From positions 434,001 to 498,000 of the forward strand of contig JAXGNG010000001.1 in assembly GCA_040768125.1 (NCBI GenBank): a stretch of 64,000 bases of DNA, in the 5' to 3' direction. This document shows, in pieces, positions 43,751 to 50,726 of the stretch. The DNA comes from RBG-16-49-21 sp040768125. Its GTDB lineage: Bacteria > Spirochaetota > UBA4802 > UBA5550. Within the stretch, counting starts at the first letter, position 1. The number at the start of each line of letters is the position of its first letter. The notes under the pieces were generated by a model. That model ran no database searches. It was given only the letters and a program-made list of their open reading frames with translations, and was not told the origin of the DNA. Both the position numbers and the translations under genes were made by a program.

Positions 43751-45127
43751 ATGAAAGATCGGAACAGAACGCTTTTCAGGGCCGGATCGTACGTGTACAT
43801 AGAGGGCGACGAGGACGTTGACGAGGTCTATATCGTGGAGAACGGCCTTGTGGAGTTCAAGAGCAGCAACGAGCGTGTCCGCACCCATGGCAATAACGCC
43901 GGTCCGGGAGACGTGTTCGGTTTCATCTCTTCCCTCAGCAGGCGGCCCCGAATGGAGACCGCCTTCGCGAAGGTCAATTCGTCCGTGATCAGCTTCACCA
44001 GGGACAAATTCCTGTCTCTTTTGCAGAAGAACTCGGAGATCGCGATCAAGCTGATCAACGCGTACGCGGAGGAGCTGCGACATTACGACACGATGATCTT
44101 TCCCATGGAGGGAGGGAATGACGCGGCCGCTCCCGAGGAGCTTCTTCTTTACGAGCTGGGGGCCTATTATCGCACGGTCGGCGCGAAGAGCCATGCCGGC
44201 TATGTGATGCGGCGTTATCTTGAGCTGTACCCCGGGGGACACCACGCCGAGGAGGCGCGGAATGCAATTCAATCCCTCGGCGATGACGCGAACCGCGGCA
44301 TGGCTCCCCCGGTATCCGAGGGGATATACCGGATTTACGGAGACCGACAGATCATTTTCTGCGAGCATGAGCCGGGGAATGAGCTCTATATCATAAAGAA
44401 AGGCCGCGTGAAGATCGTGAAATTCCATGGAGGCAGCGAGATCATCCTTTCGATTCTCAGGGAAGGGGAGATCTTCGGTGAACTGGCGATCGTTTCCGAC
44501 AAGCCGCGGAACGCGACGGCGATAAGCTTCGGGCAATCGGTGCTCCTGCCGATCGACGAGGAATCGCTCATGAAACTGATAAGAAAATCCTCCGATCTGC
44601 TGAAGAGAATATTCACCGCGATAAGCCAGAGGGTCTGGTTCACCTTCATACGGACGGAATCGAGATTCTATGCCAAGCCGATCACGCGGATCTACGCGTT
44701 CCTGGAAAACAAGCTCATCGAGGAAAACATCTCGCTCAAGAGCCGGGAGCCCCACGCGCTGAATTTCGGCATTGACGAGCTTTTAAGGATGAGCCACACG
44801 CCGGCCTCGCGGATCGGCGCGGTGACGGCGGAGATCACGAAGGACCGGAACCTCGAGTTCAATTTCGGCAGGACGCTGATAGAGAATCCGAGCCTGGTTG
44901 CATCCAGGGCGCGTTACTACAGGGCCCGGGACCATCTGTACGAAGGTGGCGATGTTTCCATGGATGAACCGGTGATGGAACGTGTGGAAATGGAATCCGA
45001 ATCCCTGCTCGAGCCCACGGGGTACGAGCCGATACCGGACGCCACCCCGGAGAAGAAGGAAAAGGGAGGGGTCACAAGCGGTTTGTTCGATGAATTGGAA
45101 CTTGAACTAGAAAACGACGGAACATGA
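43751..45127 (+). CDS. Protein with two cyclic-nucleotide-binding domains
   Basis: 458 residues. Two CNB (Crp-type) domains are visible. Domain A is at residues about 8-115 (YVYIEGDEDVDEVYIVENGL, GPGDVFGFISS). Domain B is at about 195-310 (ELYIIKKGRVKIVKFHGGSE, REGEIFGELAIVSDKPRNAT). The FGELA stretch with PRNAT of domain B matches the phosphate-binding cassette, while domain A has a variant form. A helical tail with acidic residues follows. No DNA-binding HTH is evident, so it is not a plain Crp. Such proteins occur in spirochaetes as nucleotide sensors with unknown output. It starts three bases after the DJ-1 stop. Confidence 0.75.
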   Translation: MKDRNRTLFRAGSYVYIEGDEDVDEVYIVENGLVEFKSSNERVRTHGNNAGPGDVFGFISSLSRRPRMETAFAKVNSSVISFTRDKFLSLLQKNSEIAIKLINAYAEELRHYDTMIFPMEGGNDAAAPEELLLYELGAYYRTVGAKSHAGYVMRRYLELYPGGHHAEEARNAIQSLGDDANRGMAPPVSEGIYRIYGDRQIIFCEHEPGNELYIIKKGRVKIVKFHGGSEIILSILREGEIFGELAIVSDKPRNATAISFGQSVLLPIDEESLMKLIRKSSDLLKRIFTAISQRVWFTFIRTESRFYAKPITRIYAFLENKLIEENISLKSREPHALNFGIDELLRMSHTPASRIGAVTAEITKDRNLEFNFGRTLIENPSLVASRARYYRARDHLYEGGDVSMDEPVMERVEMESESLLEPTGYEPIPDATPEKKEKGGVTSGLFDELELELENDGT

Positions 45128-45290
45128 ATGTTGTAGTGCGCCATACAGGTTCCCCCCCGCGGTGTGGATTTTTTCTTGACTCGCTCACCATCATCATTCA
45201 TACGGTAAATTGTCGCCGCTTCGCGTACGGAACCACTATACCGCGCCGGGCGGGTGTATGCGCTGATGCGATCGATATCGGAGGTAAGGC

Positions 45291-45899
45291 ATGAAGTATA
45301 CGGTCGTTAAACAGTTTTCAAACGGCGTGATAGACAACGTCTTCGCATTTATCTTCAAGTGGGTGGACTGCGGCAAGATGTTCGTCGAATTCCTCCTCTC
45401 CTTCATCGAGATCTGGATCGCCTTTTTCCTGATTTTTTACAATGCCTTCATGTACGTGTACTACCTTTTCCTCTTCTTTATCGACAGGGGGACGGAAACA
45501 AGTCCTTCAATGTTCAGGATACGCGGCACCTACGCCGGAAGTTCGAGCATACCGAAATTCGAGGTAACCAGGGGTCCCTCAACGGTGCCGCCGATGTACG
45601 GGGCGGGAAAGACCGTGGCCTCGGCTCCATCAAAGGCCGCAGAGGCTACGGCACAGGCCTTTACCAATCTCCGGTCGTCCCCTTCGCTGGGAATCAAGGG
45701 TTCTTTCTTTAGGGGTCTTGGAGACTCGATCATCGATTTTTTCAGGTCACTGGGAAGTTTCATCGCGATGCCCTTCAAGAAGCTGGTGCTTCTTTTCGAC
45801 CGGGGTTCGGAGAAGCGCAAGGCCAGGGAGGAGGACTCCGATGCGAGCAAGAGCCTGATCGACGAATACCTGAAGGAATACGAGCGGAAAAGGAAATAG
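45291..45899 (+). CDS. Hypothetical membrane protein
   Basis: 202 residues. A double membrane stretch is at residues about 24-65 (MFVEFLLSFIEIWIAFFLIF and FMYVYYLFLFFIDRG). The rest is a soluble, Ser/Pro/Lys-rich tail, with a short second amphipathic region (GLGDSIIDFFRSLGSFIAMP). No family is recognised. A strong GGAGG lies six bases before the ATG. It stands alone between the CNB gene and the convergent yjbQ. The charged C-terminus (EYLKEYERKRK) may contact cytoplasmic partners. Confidence 0.55.
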   Translation: MKYTVVKQFSNGVIDNVFAFIFKWVDCGKMFVEFLLSFIEIWIAFFLIFYNAFMYVYYLFLFFIDRGTETSPSMFRIRGTYAGSSSIPKFEVTRGPSTVPPMYGAGKTVASAPSKAAEATAQAFTNLRSSPSLGIKGSFFRGLGDSIIDFFRSLGSFIAMPFKKLVLLFDRGSEKRKAREEDSDASKSLIDEYLKEYERKRK

Positions 45900-45904
45900 G
45901 ATCC

Positions 45905-46321
45905 TCACGAGAGAATCTGTATCGTAACCGTCCTTTTCCGCGGCTTTGTGTCACAATCGATCAGCACCGCCTGCTGCCACGTTCCCAGGGCCGGGGAACC
46001 TCCGATCAGCGGCACCGTCAGCGATGGCCCGATAAGGGCCGCCTGAAGGTGCGAGGACCCGTTGTCATCATGCCAGGTTTCATGGTGATGGTAGGGTTCG
46101 CCGTATGGCGCGAGGCGGTCGAGGAACTGGTCTATGTCCTTTTTCAGGCCGGGTTCGCACTCAATGGTCGTAATGGCGGCAGTTGAGCCGGGCGCGAAGA
46201 TGATCGCGATGCCGTCATTGACCCCGCTTTCCCGCACGATTTCCCTGAGGCGGGGCGTGAGATCGATGACGTCGCGGCGTCCCTTAGTGGAAAAAGACAT
46301 CTGGAATGATTGAACCGGCAT
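45905..46321 (-). CDS. YjbQ-family protein (secondary thiamine-phosphate synthase-like)
   Basis: 138 residues. Family blocks: DLTPRLREIVRESGVNDGIA, IIFAPGSTAAITTIECEPGL, then YHHHETWHDDNGSSHLQAAL with its cluster of His residues, and TVPLIGGSPALGTWQQAVLI. These proteins can act as a secondary thiamine-phosphate synthase in some assays, but the natural role is unsettled. AGGA precedes the ATG at 46321. The length is normal for the family. Confidence 0.85.
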   Translation of the reverse strand: MPVQSFQMSFSTKGRRDVIDLTPRLREIVRESGVNDGIAIIFAPGSTAAITTIECEPGLKKDIDQFLDRLAPYGEPYHHHETWHDDNGSSHLQAALIGPSLTVPLIGGSPALGTWQQAVLIDCDTKPRKRTVTIQILS

Positions 46322-46488
46322 GTCGCATCCTTCCTGAATGGTGTTTTCCGTGAGATCGTGTGTCGAATGATGCCCTGGTCGCGACAGTCGCGCAACAGGC
46401 GGGACCGTTAAGGACCCGCCCCATCACGCATTCTGTACTTTGGCGCCGTCCGCGCAGAACGGGCACGGGGAAGGACCGGCGGGATGCG

Positions 46489-46863
46489 TCACAGGCCGAG
46501 GGTCTTTTTGACCGACGAAACCAGCGTGGCAGGATAAATCGGTTTCTGGAAGACGCCGCTGAATCCGAGTTGGTCGATGTCGATGTTCGAGGCCGTTGCG
46601 GCTCCGATACTGCTCATCAGGTAGACCGGCACCTTTTCGTTTATCTTGCGAATCTCGTGCGCGACCTTGTTCCCCGCGTCGATTCGTTCCATCATCATGT
46701 CACAGAGCACCAGGTCCGGATTGTTCTTCTTGAATGACTCAATTCCCTCGTCGCCGTTAGATGCGGTTACGACGCTGAATCCCTCGGCGGTGAGAATCGT
46801 TTCCACCGTGGACGTGATATCGGGGTCGTCGTCGATTACAAGTATAAGTTTTTTGTCGGCCAT
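46489..46863 (-). CDS. Single-domain response regulator (CheY-like)
   Basis: 124 residues, just one receiver domain. The acidic pocket reads LVIDDDPDIT, the phosphorylation site is LVLCDMMMER with Asp near residue 57, and Lys lies in VFQKPIYPATL. It lacks an output domain, so it would pass a signal through protein contacts, as CheY does. GGAGGG lies five bases before the ATG. The sensor kinase is not in the window. Confidence 0.88.
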   Translation of the reverse strand: MADKKLILVIDDDPDITSTVETILTAEGFSVVTASNGDEGIESFKKNNPDLVLCDMMMERIDAGNKVAHEIRKINEKVPVYLMSSIGAATASNIDIDQLGFSGVFQKPIYPATLVSSVKKTLGL

Positions 46864-46913
46864 CTGTTCCCTCCGGGTTTCATGGTTTGCTCGGTGAGGG
46901 CGCTGTCGTATTG

Positions 46914-47381
46914 TCAGCCGCCCTGGGTCTGGGGGAAAGCGGTATTGGCGTAAAGATATTCCACCTTCTCCTTGTGCTTCATCTCCTCGTTGGCCATGCG
47001 AAGCAGCATGTCCTTCACTTCCCCGTCGGGCTGCATCTCGGAAAGGCCCTTGTAGAAATTATAGGAATTCAGTTCCCGGTGCGACGCCACCAGGTAAACG
47101 TCACGGCTCTGCATGTCCTTGTCGATGTCGGGAGCGTCAATGTACTGGGCGATCTTGTAATCCACCACCTCGCTCATTCTGAGCTTCTCGCCGCCGACCT
47201 TTCCGTCGCGATACGATACGAGAAACTCCCTGTGCTTTTTTTCCTCATCTGCGAGAAACTTCAGGGCGTCTTTCGCCGTGGGGTCGTCAACTTTACTCAA
47301 CAGATCGTTGTAAAACGCGAAGGCCTCTTCTTCCCTCGTGATCGCTTTTCCTATTGCGTATTCTATCGTTGTGCTTTCCAT
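46914..47381 (-). CDS. Ferritin-like/rubrerythrin-type protein
   Basis: 155 residues in four helices with repeated ExxH-type motifs: ITREEEAFAFYNDLLSKV, LADEEKKHREFLVSY, VASHRELNSYNFYKGLSEM and MANEEMKHKEKVEYLY. These pairs of Glu and His fit a di-iron site as in rubrerythrin or ferritin-like proteins. The rubredoxin-type Cys pairs are absent, so it is a rubrerythrin core only. A role in peroxide or iron handling under anaerobic conditions is likely. GAGGTGT precedes the ATG. Confidence 0.8.
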   Translation of the reverse strand: MESTTIEYAIGKAITREEEAFAFYNDLLSKVDDPTAKDALKFLADEEKKHREFLVSYRDGKVGGEKLRMSEVVDYKIAQYIDAPDIDKDMQSRDVYLVASHRELNSYNFYKGLSEMQPDGEVKDMLLRMANEEMKHKEKVEYLYANTAFPQTQGG

Positions 47382-47464
47382 GGTTCACACCTCACCGAAT
47401 GGTAACGATATACTACAGGGGAGCGACTCCCCGTCAATAAAAAGATGCAGCCCGGAAATAAAAA

Positions 47465-47492
47465 AAGGAGGAAGGCTTTTGCCTTCCTCCTT
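47465..47492 (-). terminator. Rho-independent terminator of the formate operon
   Basis: A 12-pair perfect stem (AAGGAGGAAGGC with GCCTTCCTCCTT, loop TTTT) lies on the minus strand 22 bases after the OFA gene's stop and is followed by a run of Us (plus-strand As). It is a textbook intrinsic terminator closing fdhA-fdhB-OFA. Confidence 0.9.
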
Positions 47493-47513
47493 GGGAATGC
47501 GCTGTAAAGAAAT

Positions 47514-48797
47514 CTACGCTTTCTTGTGCACCGGGGGCTTGTACGCTATCGCGATAAGGAAGCCAAGCACCAGGAGCGCGCCGGCGATGTAGAGCGCCTG
47601 GCCCTTGAACTGGGCGAATACGAAGGGGCCGATGAGACCGGCCGCGCTCCACGCGGTCAGCATGAAGCCGTACACCTTTCCGATGTAGCCGGGGCCGAAG
47701 GAATCCGCAGCGAAGGCCGGCATGGTGGCGAAGCCGCCGCCGTAGCACGCGAGAAGATAGCATGCGACGATCATGAAGGCGTAATAGTTCGGGATCAGTC
47801 CCTTGGCCACCAGGAAGTAGAGCACCGCCTGGGTGGCGAACATTGTCGCGAATACCGCCTTGCGTCCGATGTTGTCGGATATCTTCGCCCAGAAGAGTCG
47901 GCCCAGGCCGTTGAAGATCGCCGATATGGCGACGACGGTTCCACCCGCCACGGCAAGGGCGGCAATTTTCTCTTCACCAGTGAGATCAGGCACATAGCTT
48001 TCATAGAGTCCCTGGGCGATGGGCGAGAGCTGGGAGATCAGGCCGAGGCCCGCGGACACGTTGAGGCAGAGCATCGCCCAGAGCATCCACCACTGGGGCT
48101 TCTTGACCGCTTCGCCGAACTGGTAGGAATCGGCCGCGGAGACGGTGGCTTTCGGCGCCACGAAGCCCTCGGGGAGCCATCCCTGGGGCGGGTTCTTGTA
48201 GAACTGGGCCGCGCCGGTGACGAGGACCAGGAAGATGATGCCCCAGATGTAGAAGGTGTTTGCCACGCCGGAGTTGGCCATCTTGCCCGCTTCGTCAAAG
48301 GCCTGGAAATACTTCAACATGAAGGGCGCGATCTGGCCCATGAAGAACGCCCCCGCGCCGAAGCCCATGACCGCCAGGCCGGTAACGAGACCGCGCTTGT
48401 CGGGGAACCAGCGGATAAGGGTCGCGATCGGGGTCACGTAGCCGAAGCCGTTGCCCAGGGCCGCGACAACGCCGAAACCGAGATACAGGACATAGATGTT
48501 CCCCATCTGGTCGCCGAGACCGGCGATCAGGGTGCCGGCGCCGAAGAGAACGCCGCCCAGAGTGGCGACGAACCGTGGGCCCTTCTTGTCGACAAGGGTC
48601 CCGCCGAATGCCGCGGCAAGGCCGATAATCCCCATGAGGATCATGAACGTCAGCTGCGTCTGGGTTTCACCCCAGCCGTGGGTGGCCATCAGCGGTTTCT
48701 TGAAAACCGACCAGGCGTACACCGTGCCGAGACACAGCTGCATCACGATCGCGGCGATGGCAATGCCCCACCTTTTTGATTCTAGTTTTTCGCTCAT
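47514..48797 (-). CDS. OFA-family (oxalate/formate-type) MFS transporter
   Basis: 427 residues with 12 membrane helices. Family blocks: IVMQLCLGTVYAWSVFKKPL, GWGETQTQLTFMILMGIIGL and LGFGVVAALGNGFGYVTPIA with WFPDKRGLVTGLAVMGFGAG, matching the oxalate:formate antiporter branch of the major facilitator superfamily. The gene is downstream of and cotranscribed with the formate dehydrogenase genes, so formate import or formate/oxalate or monocarboxylate exchange is the natural inference. GGAGG lies before the ATG at 48797. The terminator at 47465 follows. Confidence 0.85.
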   Translation of the reverse strand: MSEKLESKRWGIAIAAIVMQLCLGTVYAWSVFKKPLMATHGWGETQTQLTFMILMGIIGLAAAFGGTLVDKKGPRFVATLGGVLFGAGTLIAGLGDQMGNIYVLYLGFGVVAALGNGFGYVTPIATLIRWFPDKRGLVTGLAVMGFGAGAFFMGQIAPFMLKYFQAFDEAGKMANSGVANTFYIWGIIFLVLVTGAAQFYKNPPQGWLPEGFVAPKATVSAADSYQFGEAVKKPQWWMLWAMLCLNVSAGLGLISQLSPIAQGLYESYVPDLTGEEKIAALAVAGGTVVAISAIFNGLGRLFWAKISDNIGRKAVFATMFATQAVLYFLVAKGLIPNYYAFMIVACYLLACYGGGFATMPAFAADSFGPGYIGKVYGFMLTAWSAAGLIGPFVFAQFKGQALYIAGALLVLGFLIAIAYKPPVHKKA

Positions 48798-48883
48798 ACT
48801 GCCTCCATTGAATGGTAAATAAATTGATACTCACTATACAGACGCGGCCGGCGAAATGCCCGTATGAACCGGCCGCGTGATGT

Positions 48884-50713
48884 TCAGTGCGCGTTTCCCG
48901 TGTAATAGGTCCTGAGGGACGCATCGCAGGACCTGCACGCGTAATCGGGATCGCAGTGTTTTTCGAATTCCTTCCTGAAATACTTGAGAGTCGTGACGAT
49001 CGGCATGATCGGCGACTGGCCCAGGGCGCAGAGGGAGGCCTTTTTCATAAGCTCGGCCTTTTTCACCATCAGGTCAATATCCTCCTTCGACGCGGTCCGC
49101 GAGGCGAATTTCTTCACCAGGTGGTGGAGATGCGACGTGCCCACGCGGCAGGGAACGCACTGGCCGCAGGACTCGTGCTCGAAGAAGCTGAGTATCTGGA
49201 GGAGGAAATCCACGGCGCAGGTGTCCTCGTCGCATACCAGGACCACGCCGGATCCGAGGGTAACCCCCTGCTTCTGGGGCTGGTCGATGTCGAGGGGGAG
49301 GTCCATCATGTCCTTTCCCAGGACGCCGCCGGCGGAACCGCCGACCTGAGCGAATTTGAACTTCTTGCCTCCCTTGATCCCCTTGCCGTACACCTTGATG
49401 ATCTCTGAAAGCGTAGACCCCATGGGAAGCTCCACGAGACCGGTTCGGTTCAGTTTGCCTGAAAGGCAGTAGAGCTTGGTGCCGCTGCAGTTCGCGGGAC
49501 CAACGGATTTGTACCACTCCGCGCCCTTCTCGATGATCATGGGAACCGACATGAGGGTCTCGACGTTGTTGACGTTCGACGGCAGCTGCTTGAATCCCTC
49601 CGCCCCGGGGAAGGGGGGCTTGAAGCGGGGATAGCCGCGAAGGCCCTCCATGGAATTTATCAGGGAGGTTTCTTCGCCGCACACGTAGGCCCCGCCGCCT
49701 TCCTTAATGTAAACGTCGAAATCGAAGCCGGAACCGAGGATGTTCGTACCCAGCATGCCTTTTTTCCGCGCCTGGTCGATCGCCGTCTGCAGCCGCTCGA
49801 TGGACCGGCGGTACTCGCCGCGAATGTAGAGGTAGCCGATCGATGCGTCGATGGCGTACCCGCAGATCGCCATCCCCTCCAGCAGAAGCTGGGGATTTTC
49901 CTCCATGAGGATCCTGTCCTTGAAGGTCCCCGGTTCGCCCTCGTCGGCGTTACAGATCACGTACTTCTGCATCGGCCCCTTGGCGACAAATGACCATTTC
50001 ATCCCCGCCGGGAATCCCGCCCCGCCGCGGCCCCGGAGCCCGGAATCCTTTACCACGTCGATGATCTCGGCGGGTTTCATGGAGACGGCCTTTTTCAGGG
50101 CGCCGTAGCCCCCGGCCTTGATGTAGCTCGCGATGTCAAGTGGATCGACGGATCCCACGTCCTTGAGAAGACGCAGGGTCTGCTTGCCGTCCTTGATAAC
50201 GCAGGCCTTTCCCTCAACCTCGGGCCCGCACTCCTCGGAAAGGGCCGGTTTCTTCTTCTTGTACGAATCGATGATCTGGCCGATCTTCTTTGGGGTGAGG
50301 TTCCCGTGTATGTCATAGTTGATCATCATCGCCGGCGCCACGGAGCAGACCCCCAGGCACTCGCATTTTTCGATGTAGAAAAGCCCGTCCTTTGTCGCCT
50401 CGCCGATACCCACGCCCAATTTCTTCGACAGTGCGTCAAAGACGGTGGTGGAGCCCATGACATGGCAGGGACCCGATTTGCAGACCCTGATGACGAACTT
50501 CGCGCGGTGCTTCGTCTTGAACATGGTGTAGAACTCGACGAAACCGGCGATGGCGCTCTCGGGTAGATTCATCTCCCGGGCTACGATCTTCAGGGTCCCG
50601 GTATCGAGGGTGTTTTTCCCCGACTGCGTCTCCAGGTCCCGGAGAATGAGCATCATCTGTTCGCGGCCGGCACCGTATTTATCTATCGTTTTTTGAATGG
50701 TATCTGTTTTCAT
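48884..50713 (-). CDS. NAD-dependent formate dehydrogenase beta subunit (NuoE-NuoF fusion)
   Basis: 609 residues. The front (about 1-150) is NuoE-like, with a thioredoxin-type 2Fe-2S site (VCKSGPCHVMG, then CECLGVCSVAP). The rest is NuoF-like: FMN and NADH loops GLRGRGGAGFPAGMKWSF and CNADEGEPGTFKDRILME, and a 4Fe-4S motif SCGQCVPCRVGT with Cys in KASLCALGQSP. It takes electrons from the alpha subunit and reduces NAD. A fused E-F chain is known in soluble formate dehydrogenases and hydrogenases. The ATG at 50713 follows GGGGAGG; a longer frame to 50923 overlaps the alpha gene and is not used. It lies 13 bases after fdhA. Confidence 0.9.
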   Translation of the reverse strand: MKTDTIQKTIDKYGAGREQMMLILRDLETQSGKNTLDTGTLKIVAREMNLPESAIAGFVEFYTMFKTKHRAKFVIRVCKSGPCHVMGSTTVFDALSKKLGVGIGEATKDGLFYIEKCECLGVCSVAPAMMINYDIHGNLTPKKIGQIIDSYKKKKPALSEECGPEVEGKACVIKDGKQTLRLLKDVGSVDPLDIASYIKAGGYGALKKAVSMKPAEIIDVVKDSGLRGRGGAGFPAGMKWSFVAKGPMQKYVICNADEGEPGTFKDRILMEENPQLLLEGMAICGYAIDASIGYLYIRGEYRRSIERLQTAIDQARKKGMLGTNILGSGFDFDVYIKEGGGAYVCGEETSLINSMEGLRGYPRFKPPFPGAEGFKQLPSNVNNVETLMSVPMIIEKGAEWYKSVGPANCSGTKLYCLSGKLNRTGLVELPMGSTLSEIIKVYGKGIKGGKKFKFAQVGGSAGGVLGKDMMDLPLDIDQPQKQGVTLGSGVVLVCDEDTCAVDFLLQILSFFEHESCGQCVPCRVGTSHLHHLVKKFASRTASKEDIDLMVKKAELMKKASLCALGQSPIMPIVTTLKYFRKEFEKHCDPDYACRSCDASLRTYYTGNAH

Positions 50714-50726
50714 TGTGTTCCTCCCC

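Noticed and set aside
43010..44755. 581-codon minus-strand frame opposite telA, DJ-1 and CNB genes
   Set aside because: Three recognisable genes with ribosome sites occupy the plus strand; the minus frame has no homology I can see.
47526..48779. Long plus-strand frame opposite the OFA transporter
   Set aside because: The minus strand encodes a full 12-helix transporter; the plus frame is a mirror of its codon pattern.
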